Below are positions 25,719-34,136 of a stretch of DNA of 64,000 nucleotides, in pieces. Each line of letters starts with the position of its first letter. The stretch's first letter is position 1. A program made the position numbers and the translations under genes. The notes below the pieces were generated by a model, which did no database searches, was not told where the DNA came from, and saw nothing but the letters and a program-made list of their open reading frames with translations. Source of the DNA: Bacteriovoracaceae bacterium UBA6200 (lineage in GTDB: Bacteria; Bdellovibrionota; Bacteriovoracia; Bacteriovoracales; Bacteriovoracaceae); NCBI GenBank assembly GCA_002422605.1, contig DISW01000019.1, forward strand, positions 124,001 to 188,000, given 5' to 3'.

Positions 25719-27279
25719 GATTTTATTTTTCTTATTAGTTATATCTCAAATTAGTCTGGCTTCGGCTCAGACCGCCCCTGCTGCATCTACTGTTCCCACA
25801 GCATCTGCTGCCAATACTGGCACACCTTCTAATGTTGTTGAAAAAGAACTGGAAGTTGCGATGGGGATTGATGCCATTGAAAAAGTTGATTTTGATTACA
25901 GTACAAAGATGACTATCGGGAATGAGCAGTTTTTAAAGTTAGTTTTAGTTCCCCAAAAAAGAGAGATCATCTTTAAAGGTTTAAAGCCAGGAAGAACGAC
26001 AGTTCTAATTCGCGATACCTTAGGGGATATTAGGCTTCGATATACTGTAAATGTCACAGCGACAGGAAAATCAAATACCGTTTCTGAGTTACGAGAATTA
26101 ATAGGCGATGTTGAAGGCTTAGATATAGGAATTAAGGGCGGCAAAGTTTTTGTTGGCGGCGAAATTGTTGTTCCTGATGATATCGGAAGAGTTTCACAAG
26201 TACTGGCAAGCTATCCTGAAGTATTAACACTGATTGAACTTTCTCCTCAAACCCAGCGCATAATTGCTCGTAAAATGAGTGATGAGTTGGCCAGAAATAA
26301 CTTAAAAGATGTAACAGTTAGAGTAGTAAACAAAGTTTTCTGGCTTGAAGGAGTGGTTAGTAATGAAAAGAAAAAGGAGCTTGCAGGCACGATTGCGAAA
26401 TCATACTTGCCTCCTAAAATTCAAAACCTCTCTGCCAGCAGCCAACGTATTCAAACTCCGGTGACTGAAGATATTTTGAATTTTATTGCTGTTAACGAGA
26501 AAAAAGAGCCTCAGCCAGCTCCTAAGATGGTTAAGATTACTTCGCAGTTTGTTGAATTGTCGAAAAGTTACAATAAAGTATTTGCCTTCAAATGGGCTCC
26601 TTTAATGGGAGAGGACAATAGCCAAATTCAATTTGGACAAACGAAAGATGGAAATTTAACTGGTCAAGCTTCAAGTGGAACTTTGAGTGCAACGATTTCA
26701 AATTTGTTTCCTAAGTTGAATGCTGCTAAGAGTGCTGGTTACGCCAGAACAATTCAATCAGGGATGGTGATTGTCCGGGATGGATTTACTGATGGCGGAA
26801 AAATTTCCAAGAAAACGACTATTCCCTTCGCTTTAGGTACAGGGGAGTTTCAAAAGGCAAGTGCTGCTGAGGTGGGGCTTGATCTGGATGTAAAACCCAA
26901 AGTCCTTGAGCAAGAAAAAGTAGAGCTTGGAATTGTACTCTCAGTTAGTATTCAAGTCGCTTCCGGAAGTGCTAGTCCTGTAACAACTAGCAACTCCATC
27001 AACACCAACGTTGTTTTGAAATCAAAAGAATCAGCAGCTATCGGAGGTATTGTTCAAAATACTTCTGCCACTGATTATGACAATACTGGAAATGATCCAG
27101 CTCCATTACAACCTAGTGGTGATGGTGGCGGTGGCGGTTCTCCTCTATTTAGGCTTTATCGTTCGAAAAGTTATTCCACCAATAAAAGCCAGTATGTGAT
27201 TTTTGTTACTCCGGAAATTATTGAGTCAGCTTCGGCAGGCTCAGAAGAAATCCGGAAAAAGTTTAGAAGAAGAGAGTAG
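25708..27279 (+). CDS. cpaC: Tad outer-membrane secretin CpaC/RcpA
   Basis: The N-terminal part has two BON/secretin-like repeats ('MTIGNEQFLKLVLVPQKRE', 'LKPGRTTVLIRDTLGD'; later 'GKVFVGGEIVVPDDI'), and the C-terminal secretin domain ends with 'KSKESAAIGGIVQNT' and 'SQYVIFVTPEIIES'. I place the start at GTG 25708, giving a clean signal peptide (VAVKILFFLLVISQISLASA) after AGGA at 25695; the frame also opens at ATG 25666 but that adds a non-signal prefix. It forms the outer-membrane ring for the pilus. Confidence 0.92.
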   Translation: MAVKILFFLLVISQISLASAQTAPAASTVPTASAANTGTPSNVVEKELEVAMGIDAIEKVDFDYSTKMTIGNEQFLKLVLVPQKREIIFKGLKPGRTTVLIRDTLGDIRLRYTVNVTATGKSNTVSELRELIGDVEGLDIGIKGGKVFVGGEIVVPDDIGRVSQVLASYPEVLTLIELSPQTQRIIARKMSDELARNNLKDVTVRVVNKVFWLEGVVSNEKKKELAGTIAKSYLPPKIQNLSASSQRIQTPVTEDILNFIAVNEKKEPQPAPKMVKITSQFVELSKSYNKVFAFKWAPLMGEDNSQIQFGQTKDGNLTGQASSGTLSATISNLFPKLNAAKSAGYARTIQSGMVIVRDGFTDGGKISKKTTIPFALGTGEFQKASAAEVGLDLDVKPKVLEQEKVELGIVLSVSIQVASGSASPVTTSNSINTNVVLKSKESAAIGGIVQNTSATDYDNTGNDPAPLQPSGDGGGGGSPLFRLYRSKSYSTNKSQYVIFVTPEIIESASAGSEEIRKKFRRRE

Positions 27280-27281
27280 GC

Positions 27282-29405
27282 ATGGCGGGACATATAATTA
27301 GTATTATTGGCGGTAAGGGAGGAGTAGGCAAATCACAAGTTGCTGCGAATCTGGCCATTGCTTATGCAGGAGAACTTCGTGCTAAAACTCTTTTATTAGA
27401 CTTTGATCAGAAAGCATGTGGTGATCAGAACATTATCACTGGTTTAAAGTCGAAAAAAAATCTCAAAGAACTTGCTGACTTTACTGGGGCTATTGATCCC
27501 AGATCTATTCAACTTTTTACTGCCGATCATAAGGCGGGCATTTCCTTCATTGGTATGCCAACTGAAGCCATTGCGGCCAATCAGATAAATGAAGAAGGAT
27601 TGGGAAAGGCCCTGAAGGCCATATCTAATATTTATCCCCTGACAATTATTGATGCAGGAAGTGAATTAAATCCATTGGCCCTCAAAGCCCTGGAATTTTC
27701 CACACTCATTTTCTTAGTAGCTTCGCCTGATCTTCTGGCGGTCAATCAGTGTAAGAGAATGTATAGCGATTTGGTGACCATGCTTTTTCCAAAAGACATG
27801 ATTCAAATCTTGGTCAACCAGGCAGTTAATGGTCACCCGGTAAGTCCGGATGTAATTGGTAAGCAAATTGGTAAGCCGGTCTTTCATGCTATTCCTCGTG
27901 ATGATGCCAGCTGTATTGCCGCCCTTTCAAGATCCACACCTGTGCTTGTTGGCGCAAAAGGATCTCCATTTGGAACCGGAGTTACAGATTGTGCTCGTAA
28001 GCTGATTCAGAAAAATGTTTTAAAAGCATTAGAAAAATTGGCAAAGCCTCAGAACTCCGGAGCAACTTCAGCTGCCAATGCCAGTAAAGGTGCCGAGCAG
28101 GCCGGCGATGGAAAATTACGCGATCCTTGGACTGAATTGAAAAGCCGTATTCATAAAGCCCTTGTTGAAGAGATGGATCTTAAAAAACAAGATGACAGTG
28201 ATCCTAAGGCCAAGATCATTCTTCGTGAACAGACTAAGAAGATGGTGGTTGAACTCTTGGGTAAAGAAGATACAAAAAATGTTCTTCCTACCCGGGATGA
28301 TATGAATCGTATTGTAAAAGAAATCCTGGATGAAGCACTAGGATTAGGCCCACTTGAGGATATGCTGGCCGATAAATCTATTTCAGAGATCATGGTGGTA
28401 GGGCCCAAAAAGATCTACTACGAGCAAAGCGGTAAAGTTAAAAAGTCCTTGGTGACATTTACAAACGACCGACAAGTAATGAACGTGATTGAGCGTATCG
28501 TTGCTCCTATTGGTCGAAGGATTGATGAAAAAACTCCGTACGTGGATGCCCGACTTCCGGATGGATCAAGGGTGCATGCTATTATTCCTCCTTGTGCAAT
28601 TGACGGATGTTGTATCACTATCCGTAAGTTCCCCGATAAGAGATTAGATTACAAGGATTTGGTTAAGTTCGGATCACTGACTGAAGAAATGGCCGACTTT
28701 TTAAGAATTTCAGTGGAAGCGCACCGAAATTTGGTTGTCTCAGGGGGGACTGGTTCCGGTAAAACAACGCTTATTAATATGCTCGGCGGTTTTATTCAGT
28801 CAAACGAACGAATCATTACTTGTGAAGACTCTGCTGAATTAAATTTCCCTCAAGACCACGTGGTACGTCTGGAAACCAGGCCTCCATCTCTCGAGGGCGA
28901 TGGTGAAATCGATATTCGTTGTCTCGTAAAGCAAACCCTTCGTATGCGTCCCGACCGAATTGTGGTGGGTGAGTGTCGAGGCGGTGAGACTCTGGATATG
29001 TTGCAAGCGATGAACACGGGTCACGATGGTTCAATGACAACTGTCCACTCGAACACTCCACGTGATGCTATTTCCCGTCTGGAAACACTGGTTCAGTATG
29101 CAGGTGCCGGACTTCCTCAGAAAGCAATTAAAGAAATGATTGCTTCTGCCGTTCACATGATTATTCAACAGTCCCGACTGGATGATGGATCCAGGAAAAT
29201 TGTATATATCACTGAAATTGGCGGGATCCAGGGTGAGGTCGTCACTCTACAGGATATCTTCACTTATAAACAGGAAGGCATCGGTAAAGATGGTAAAATT
29301 ATAGGGAAATTTATGGCCACTGGCTTTATCCCTAAGTTTATCGAAACACTCGAGAGGAAAGGCTACAAAGTTCCACGCGGACTCTTTATGAATAAAACAT
29401 CATGA
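27282..29405 (+). CDS. Fused TadZ/CpaE-like MinD ATPase and TadA/CpaF pilus motor ATPase, 707 aa
   Basis: Residues 1-240 are a MinD/ParA-type ATPase: deviant Walker A 'GGKGGVGKS' at 10-18, 'LLLDFDQKACGDQ' and 'LTIIDAGSELNPLAL'. No receiver domain precedes it. After a linker (about 255-285) residues 290-700 are a complete CpaF: 'LGPLEDMLADKSISEIMVVG', Walker A 'GGTGSGKTT' near 490, 'CEDSAELNFPQ', Walker B 'RPDRIVVGECRGGE', 'TTVHSNTPRDAISRLE'. In most Tad operons these are two genes (tadZ, tadA). One unbroken frame encodes both here. The motor powers pilus extension; the MinD part localises the machine. Confidence 0.92.
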   Translation: MAGHIISIIGGKGGVGKSQVAANLAIAYAGELRAKTLLLDFDQKACGDQNIITGLKSKKNLKELADFTGAIDPRSIQLFTADHKAGISFIGMPTEAIAANQINEEGLGKALKAISNIYPLTIIDAGSELNPLALKALEFSTLIFLVASPDLLAVNQCKRMYSDLVTMLFPKDMIQILVNQAVNGHPVSPDVIGKQIGKPVFHAIPRDDASCIAALSRSTPVLVGAKGSPFGTGVTDCARKLIQKNVLKALEKLAKPQNSGATSAANASKGAEQAGDGKLRDPWTELKSRIHKALVEEMDLKKQDDSDPKAKIILREQTKKMVVELLGKEDTKNVLPTRDDMNRIVKEILDEALGLGPLEDMLADKSISEIMVVGPKKIYYEQSGKVKKSLVTFTNDRQVMNVIERIVAPIGRRIDEKTPYVDARLPDGSRVHAIIPPCAIDGCCITIRKFPDKRLDYKDLVKFGSLTEEMADFLRISVEAHRNLVVSGGTGSGKTTLINMLGGFIQSNERIITCEDSAELNFPQDHVVRLETRPPSLEGDGEIDIRCLVKQTLRMRPDRIVVGECRGGETLDMLQAMNTGHDGSMTTVHSNTPRDAISRLETLVQYAGAGLPQKAIKEMIASAVHMIIQQSRLDDGSRKIVYITEIGGIQGEVVTLQDIFTYKQEGIGKDGKIIGKFMATGFIPKFIETLERKGYKVPRGLFMNKTS

Positions 29406-30373
29406 ATAAAATATTATTTTTTGTTTTATCTTTTACGACTTCAATGTGTGCTATCGCTCAGGATGTAAGGCCCAAGCGCGATGTGAACTTATGGCTTGAT
29501 GTTCTTGGTGTTAATGGCGTTTTAATTATTATCGGTCTCGCCGTTTTCATTTATACCTATGTGAATAGTATGAAACTATTTTCATGGATTGATGATCAGA
29601 CTTACGGTACCCGCGATTATATTCTGAAAAAATTTGAAATTATGTTTATTGAGGTCGAGCCTCATAAAATTACTCTCGCACTCTTGTTCATGTCATTCGG
29701 ATTAGGAATCATTACTTTTTGTATTCTTGCTCTGCTTGGAAAAGTAATACTGGCCTCAGTATTAGGTATTTTTGTTTTCTTTGTTGGGTGGAAAGCTCCT
29801 AAACCAATTGTTGATTATTTCGAAAACAAGCGTAAGAAGAAGTATCAAACCCAAATGGTTGATGCTTTAAATCTTCTGGCCAACGGTCTCAGGGCAGGTC
29901 TGACTATGCCTCAAGCAATTGGGATGGTGGTGGATGAAATGCCAGCTCCCGTGAGTCAGGAATTCAACCTTGTTCTTCAGCAAGCAAAAATTGGTGTACC
30001 TCTGGATGAGGCCCTCGAGAATTTACAGAAAAGAGTTTATACCGAAGATAACGAAATGTTTGTTACCAGTGTAAACATTTTGCGCGAAACGGGTGGTAAT
30101 CTTGCCGAAGTTTTTGACACTATTGTTTTAGTTATTCGTGAACGCGTCCGCCTTCAACTTAAAATCGATACTTATGTAGCCTCCGGTAAGACCCAGGCCT
30201 ATATCATTGGGGCCATGCCCTTCTGTATGATTGTCATGTTTGGCAGTGGAGACCCGGACTACTTTCCTCTCTTATTTGGTACTGCTTTAGGAGTAGTGGC
30301 CCTGATCGTGATTTGTGGGATGGTGGGCCTCGGTATGTGGATTATTTTTAAGATTATTGACATTAAAGTTTAG
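29402..30373 (+). CDS. tadB: Tad pilus inner-membrane platform protein TadB
   Basis: A GspF-like protein of 323 residues. An N-terminal signal-like helix is followed by a second helix (35-52), two more near 85-125, and a cytoplasmic F domain with 'QMVDALNLLANGLRAGLTMPQAI', 'GVPLDEALENLQKRV' and 'ILRETGGNLAEVFDTI' and two closing helices. It matches TadB. Usually a TadC paralogue follows; here the next gene is a YD-repeat protein. It overlaps the motor gene by 4 bases (ATGA). Confidence 0.9.
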   Translation: MNKILFFVLSFTTSMCAIAQDVRPKRDVNLWLDVLGVNGVLIIIGLAVFIYTYVNSMKLFSWIDDQTYGTRDYILKKFEIMFIEVEPHKITLALLFMSFGLGIITFCILALLGKVILASVLGIFVFFVGWKAPKPIVDYFENKRKKKYQTQMVDALNLLANGLRAGLTMPQAIGMVVDEMPAPVSQEFNLVLQQAKIGVPLDEALENLQKRVYTEDNEMFVTSVNILRETGGNLAEVFDTIVLVIRERVRLQLKIDTYVASGKTQAYIIGAMPFCMIVMFGSGDPDYFPLLFGTALGVVALIVICGMVGLGMWIIFKIIDIKV

Positions 30374-30391
30374 TTATAAGTCTTCCGATAA
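30364..30391 (+). promoter_or_regulatory. Sigma-28-like promoter of the YD-repeat gene
   Basis: TAAAGTTT (perfect -35, overlapping the end of tadB) - 12 bases - TCCGATAA (7 of 8). The spacer is one base longer than the FliA optimum. It is 37 bases before the predicted ATG. Confidence 0.6.
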
Positions 30392-30427
30392 TCATAAAGG
30401 ATGTCTTTGTCTGTAAAAGGTGGATAT

Positions 30428-32056
30428 ATGAAGTTTTTAAAAGCGCTCTCACTCGCCCTTGTAGTCATGCTGATGGCCTTTCCAGCATTGGCCGGTGTGA
30501 ACCTAAAAAACGGGAATTTTTACATTTCATATACTGATATTGTAGTTCCCGGTGGTGGAAAAAAACTCGAAATTACCAGAACATATAACTCCAAATCAAC
30601 AGAGGTTGGATGGTTCGGTTTTGGATGGGGTAGTGAATTTGAAACTCGCCTTGAACTTTCAGCAGATGGTTCAATCGTAGTTCATGAACATGGTTCCGGT
30701 GCCAAGACACGATTTACTCCTAAAACAGCCGTTGATGCGGTAACTGCTTCAACTAAAATTGTAAATGAAATGAAGAAAAAGACTGCTCTTTCAGAAAAAG
30801 CAGCTGAAGATCTCATAAAAAAATTAGCCAATAATGCTGACCTTAGACATACCTATGCACTTAATTTTGGTGTTCAGGCTTCGGTTGCTCCAGGATCAGT
30901 TCTTTATTCAAATGATCGCGGACCACAAGAACTTCGAGTGACGAAAGAAGGTTTCGCTCGCGTTCATAGTGATGGCAAACAAGATCTTTTTAATAAAGAT
31001 GGTCAATTAACAAAGATCACTGATAAATCAGGTTATTTCATTGGCTTTACTTATAAAGACGGAAGACTGGCTTCGATTAAAGATGCTCAAGCAAAACAAA
31101 TTTATTTTTCATGGTATCCGGATGGACTTGTAAAAGAAGTATGGTCTGCTGGTGACAAGAAAACTCTTTATAAGTACCAGGATAATGATCTGGTCTCTTC
31201 AAAAGACGTAGGCGATAACGTTTACGAATACTCTTATGATAAATCACATAATTTAACTTCTATTAGTTATGCTGATAAAACAAAATTAAAAGTAAGTTAT
31301 GATCCAAAGACTTTCTTTGTCACTTCTGTTTTAGACCGCAATGGAGAGAAGACTGCTTACCAATATGGTTCAAACCCCAAGAATCCTGATGATCATTACT
31401 GGACAATTGTAACGAAGCCAGGTTTTGATGGAAAACCGGTTGCAAACCGTTATGAGTACGAAATTAAGTCTACTGATGATGGTTCTCGTTACACTTACCG
31501 AATTGTGACAGAAATTAATGGCATTAAAACTGATACTATCTTTGGAGCTCATTCGCTTCCAATGAAAATTGCTCGTGGTAACCACGTGACTAACTTTGAG
31601 TATAATTCTGATGGTTTACTGACTAAGAAGTCTTCCACTAAAGGTGATTTTGTTAACATCGAGTACGATGATAAAATCAAAAAAATCAAGAAAGTGGTTA
31701 ATAATGATGGCTCAACCTCATTTGAATACGATGCCAAGGGGAATCTGGTTAAGGCTGCAAACAATAAGGGTAAAACAGTTTTCCTGATTTATGACAGCAA
31801 AGGCAAGATTTCAAAAATGGTTGATCAAGAATCTGCTAAATCACGCCGTATCCTTGCTTTTAAATACAATGCTCTTGGTAAGCCGGTAGAGATTGAAATG
31901 GAAAAGGTTGGAAAAATCAACGTAGCTTACGATAACTACGGTGAGATTAAAAAGGTTGAGTCGAGTGCCGGTCATAAAATGGCCCTTCAGGTAACTCAGG
32001 CCTTCCAAAACCTTTTAACGATTGTTAAGCCTGCCGGCGTGAATTTAAACATGTAA
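30428..32056 (+). CDS. Secreted YD-repeat (Rhs-like) protein, 542 aa
   Basis: A signal peptide (residues 1-22, MKFLKALSLALVVMLMAFPA, cut near 'LAG') leads into an Rhs-family N-terminal domain: 'LKNGNFYISYTDIV', 'EITRTYNSKSTEVGWFGFGW'. YD-type repeats follow ('YEYSYDKSHNLTSISY', 'FEYNSDGLLTKKSS', 'FEYDAKGNLVKAANN', 'LIYDSKGKISKMVD', 'VAYDNYGEIKKVES'). It lacks the core PxxxxDPxG boundary and a toxic C-terminal domain, so it is a small structural Rhs shell rather than a polymorphic toxin. The start is at ATG 30428 after AAAGGTGG. It follows tadB and precedes a small peptide gene by 10 bases. Confidence 0.85.
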   Translation: MKFLKALSLALVVMLMAFPALAGVNLKNGNFYISYTDIVVPGGGKKLEITRTYNSKSTEVGWFGFGWGSEFETRLELSADGSIVVHEHGSGAKTRFTPKTAVDAVTASTKIVNEMKKKTALSEKAAEDLIKKLANNADLRHTYALNFGVQASVAPGSVLYSNDRGPQELRVTKEGFARVHSDGKQDLFNKDGQLTKITDKSGYFIGFTYKDGRLASIKDAQAKQIYFSWYPDGLVKEVWSAGDKKTLYKYQDNDLVSSKDVGDNVYEYSYDKSHNLTSISYADKTKLKVSYDPKTFFVTSVLDRNGEKTAYQYGSNPKNPDDHYWTIVTKPGFDGKPVANRYEYEIKSTDDGSRYTYRIVTEINGIKTDTIFGAHSLPMKIARGNHVTNFEYNSDGLLTKKSSTKGDFVNIEYDDKIKKIKKVVNNDGSTSFEYDAKGNLVKAANNKGKTVFLIYDSKGKISKMVDQESAKSRRILAFKYNALGKPVEIEMEKVGKINVAYDNYGEIKKVESSAGHKMALQVTQAFQNLLTIVKPAGVNLNM

Positions 32057-32066
32057 GGGAGTCAGT

Positions 32067-32312
32067 ATGAAAAAATATCTAATCGCATCTTTAATTTGTT
32101 TCTCCTCATTTGCTATCGCTGACTCTGGCCGGGTTGGTGAGATCGACAGTGCTACCCATGGTAATGACTGTAATGCCCCTCAGGTCGCCGGATGTGGCCC
32201 CTGCTACAAACTCTGTATAGAGCAGAATAAGTCCGATAGAGTGGCAAAAGAGGCGAATTCTGAGGTTAAGAAGCCTAAGAAGAGCGGTTCTTCGTCTGCT
32301 AGTAAACAGTAA
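32067..32312 (+). CDS. Small secreted Cys-containing peptide, 81 aa
   Basis: Signal peptide of 18 residues ('FAIA|DSG'). The mature 63 residues contain 'DCNAPQVAGCGPCYKLCIEQ' with four Cys, then a Lys/Ser-rich tail 'KKPKKSGSSSASKQ'. The segment C-I-E-Q-N and the tail resemble the two small peptides encoded next. It lies 10 bases after the YD-repeat gene, so both share a transcript, and a strong terminator follows. No known family. Its role may be to accompany the YD protein outside the cell. Confidence 0.75.
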   Translation: MKKYLIASLICFSSFAIADSGRVGEIDSATHGNDCNAPQVAGCGPCYKLCIEQNKSDRVAKEANSEVKKPKKSGSSSASKQ

Positions 32313-32330
32313 AAATAAAGTTATCACTTC

Positions 32331-32373
32331 AAAGGCAGCAATATCTCACTGGTATTGCTGCCTTTTTCTTTTT
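32331..32373 (+). terminator. Terminator after the YD-repeat/peptide operon
   Basis: AAAGGCAGCAATA - 9-base loop - TATTGCTGCCTTT followed by TTCTTTTT. A 13-bp stem with T-tract. Confidence 0.93.
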
Positions 32374-32463
32374 AAAGTGTCTAAAAATTAACCACTCTTT
32401 CAAACCTGTCAAAACTTTCAACACTCAAATAACAAAATTCAATAGCTTAAATACTCTTATATT

Positions 32464-32479
32464 TGGCATCAGTATTGCT
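32464..32479 (+). promoter_or_regulatory. Sigma-54 (-24/-12) promoter of small peptide gene 2
   Basis: TGGCATCAGTATTGCT matches TGGCACG-N4-TTGCW with GG and GC separated by exactly 10 bases. It lies 41 bases before the ATG at 32520. Such promoters need an enhancer-binding activator. Confidence 0.78.
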
Positions 32480-32519
32480 CTCTTAGTAAGTAAAGATTTC
32501 AACTTACTATGGGGGTAGT

Positions 32520-32705
32520 ATGAAACACTTATTTTTATTCACGATTTTATCAGCACTCTTTATAAATTTCAGCTTTGCTGACACAGGCGAGTCTTCTACT
32601 GAATGTATTATGATGCAGGAGCAGACTGTTAGAAACAATCCCAAAGAGAATCTGGATAGCCAGCCTAAGCCAAAAACAAAATCAAGTTCTGCCGTTCAAA
32701 TGTAA
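32520..32705 (+). CDS. Small secreted peptide, 61 aa
   Basis: A 20-residue signal peptide ('NFSFA|DTG') and a mature part of 41 residues with 'STECIMMQEQTVR' and a tail 'KPKTKSSSAVQM'. One Cys only. It resembles the next peptide ('DTECIAMNESREK') and, more weakly, the previous one. It has a GGGGG ribosome site, its own sigma-54 promoter and its own terminator, so it is an independent unit despite its size. No family known. Single Cys could be for a disulfide dimer or surface attachment. Confidence 0.75.
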   Translation: MKHLFLFTILSALFINFSFADTGESSTECIMMQEQTVRNNPKENLDSQPKPKTKSSSAVQM

Positions 32706-32718
32706 TTAACTTAATTCA

Positions 32719-32754
32719 GGACACAGAGATAACTTCTCTGTGTCCTTTCTTTTT
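32719..32754 (+). terminator. Terminator after small peptide gene 2
   Basis: GGACACAGAG - 7-base loop - CTCTGTGTCC then TTTCTTTTT; 10-bp perfect stem. Confidence 0.93.
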
Positions 32755-32825
32755 ACACCTCATAAATTTTTATACACTTCCACCAAATCCTCTTTCTGAA
32801 AACACCTACTTAGTCTCCTCATTCT

Positions 32826-32841
32826 TGGCACCAATCTTGGA
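32826..32841 (+). promoter_or_regulatory. Sigma-54 (-24/-12) promoter of small peptide gene 3
   Basis: TGGCACCAATCTTGGA, matching TGGCACG-N4-TTGCW except for G in place of the -12 C and one other base. GG to GG spacing is the required 10 bases. It lies 34 bases before ATG 32876 and so excludes the longer in-frame start at 32825. Confidence 0.75.
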
Positions 32842-32875
32842 TATAGATGAGTATAAACTTTTAGAGGGGGACTCT

Positions 32876-33034
32876 ATGAAACTAATTATTATGATGATGG
32901 CATTGATGATCACTTCAGCTTCTTATGCGGCCCAGGTAGATACTGAATGTATCGCCATGAATGAAAGCCGGGAAAAAGTGGTTAAAAGTGTTCAGTCGAA
33001 ATCTAAGACTGTTAAATCAGCCGTAGCACGCTAA
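32876..33034 (+). CDS. Small secreted peptide, 52 aa
   Basis: Signal peptide of 18 residues ('SASYA|AQV') and a 34-residue mature peptide with 'DTECIAMNESREK' and a basic, Ser-rich end (K-S-K-T-V-K-S-A-V-A-R). It shares the T-E-C-I-x-M motif and its spacing from the cleavage site with the preceding gene. A GAGGGGG ribosome site lies about 6 bases before the ATG. It too has a private sigma-54 promoter and a hairpin behind it. Without a known family, I can only say it is exported and probably abundant under an activator-controlled condition. Confidence 0.72.
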   Translation: MKLIIMMMALMITSASYAAQVDTECIAMNESREKVVKSVQSKSKTVKSAVAR

Positions 33035-33046
33035 ATTAAGAAGTAA

Positions 33047-33078
33047 ATACCAGGTCCGACATTCTGTGGGCCTGGTAT
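33047..33078 (+). terminator. Hairpin after small peptide gene 3
   Basis: ATACCAGG-T-CC and GG-G-CCTGGTAT form a stem with a one-base mismatch; the following T-run is short (CATTTAAG), so termination may be partial. Confidence 0.65.
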
Positions 33079-33122
33079 CATTTAAGAGCAATTCATTCAA
33101 TTAATTCATCTATTAAGCCGAA

Positions 33123-34121
33123 ATGAGCAGAATGAATAATTCTAAAGAACGTTTCAGAAAGCATATTTTCATCAGTTTGATTTTCCAGATTTCTTTTATC
33201 GTTATATTTATGATTGGCGTTTACTTCGCCATAACGATGGGTATGGGGCCTGAAGGCCAGTTAATAGCTTCAATCGGGGCCCTTTTCATTTTCTTTATCA
33301 GCGTTAAGTTCTTTTACAAACCCAAGGTAATACTGGAACGCTTTCAGGAGGTTTATCCTGAAAAGAAAATTTCACGGCATTTTGTGACATTCACACATTT
33401 TTTTCCAATCCATTTTTTGATCATGATCATGATTTTGTTTTTTAAAGATCATTCAGAAAAAAATGAAGGCTCGTTTTTTTTTACCTTTCGCTTTGCCCTG
33501 CCAACGGCAGCTCTGCTTGTTTTTCTGCAGATTTCATTTACCCCAATTGCTTATTTGACAGCAGTTCCTAGCTTTTACTTCATAACAAAAGTTACTGATG
33601 ATGCTTTAAGTATCATGGGAGCGGGTGAATCTTTGGGCCACAAATCGACTCCTTTGGAGGAATATAAAAAACAAATCAGTTCAGCCTTATCTTCAACCGA
33701 AATTATCTTATTAAGTTCTTACACAGCAAAAGTACTATTAAGCGAAGATAAAAGGAGCACCGCAAGCGAGAAACATGACAAGAAAGTGATGAAAATCACA
33801 AGGGCCATCACTCTCGTAGATCAAATGAGTGAGATCTTAAAAGAAAGTGAATCTTATAAACTGAGAATAGGCGACTACAGTCTTTTACAGTGGATGCATC
33901 CCAGTGCTCCTGGTGAAATTCTCATGCTTTCTTCTTTAGAGTTATTAATGCTCCGAAGATTTAATACTGTAGTGATTGGCAAGATGAACACTATCGTAGA
34001 AGGTCTGGGAAAGCATATTAACTCTCTTCCTGAGAGCGAAAAAGAAAAAACGAAACAGCAGCTGGATAAGGCGATGTTAAAACTTAAGTCAACCAACTCA
34101 TATAAAGTAAGTAAGCTATAG
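33123..34121 (+). CDS. Membrane protein of unknown function, 332 aa
   Basis: Four hydrophobic helices occur in the first 155 residues (about 14-37, 46-63, 95-108 and 125-155). The C-terminal 170 residues are soluble and helical with 'STEIILLSSYTAKVLLSED', 'ITLVDQMSEILKESESYKL' and a Lys-rich end. No family recognised. It may sense or relay something through its cytoplasmic part, but nothing shows it. The ribosome site is weak and the M4 codon (MNNSKERF) is an alternative start. Convergent with the next gene, gap 15 bases. Confidence 0.65.
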   Translation: MSRMNNSKERFRKHIFISLIFQISFIVIFMIGVYFAITMGMGPEGQLIASIGALFIFFISVKFFYKPKVILERFQEVYPEKKISRHFVTFTHFFPIHFLIMIMILFFKDHSEKNEGSFFFTFRFALPTAALLVFLQISFTPIAYLTAVPSFYFITKVTDDALSIMGAGESLGHKSTPLEEYKKQISSALSSTEIILLSSYTAKVLLSEDKRSTASEKHDKKVMKITRAITLVDQMSEILKESESYKLRIGDYSLLQWMHPSAPGEILMLSSLELLMLRRFNTVVIGKMNTIVEGLGKHINSLPESEKEKTKQQLDKAMLKLKSTNSYKVSKL

Positions 34122-34136
34122 AGTTATTCAGAATGA

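Noticed and set aside
30428..32056. YD-repeat protein as a polymorphic toxin
   Set aside because: No Rhs core end motif, no variable C-terminal toxin domain and no immunity gene; the next gene encodes a secreted peptide.
33087..33122. GCCGAAAT before the gene at 33123 as a sigma-28 -10 box
   Set aside because: No -35 match at the right distance, and the box touches the start codon.
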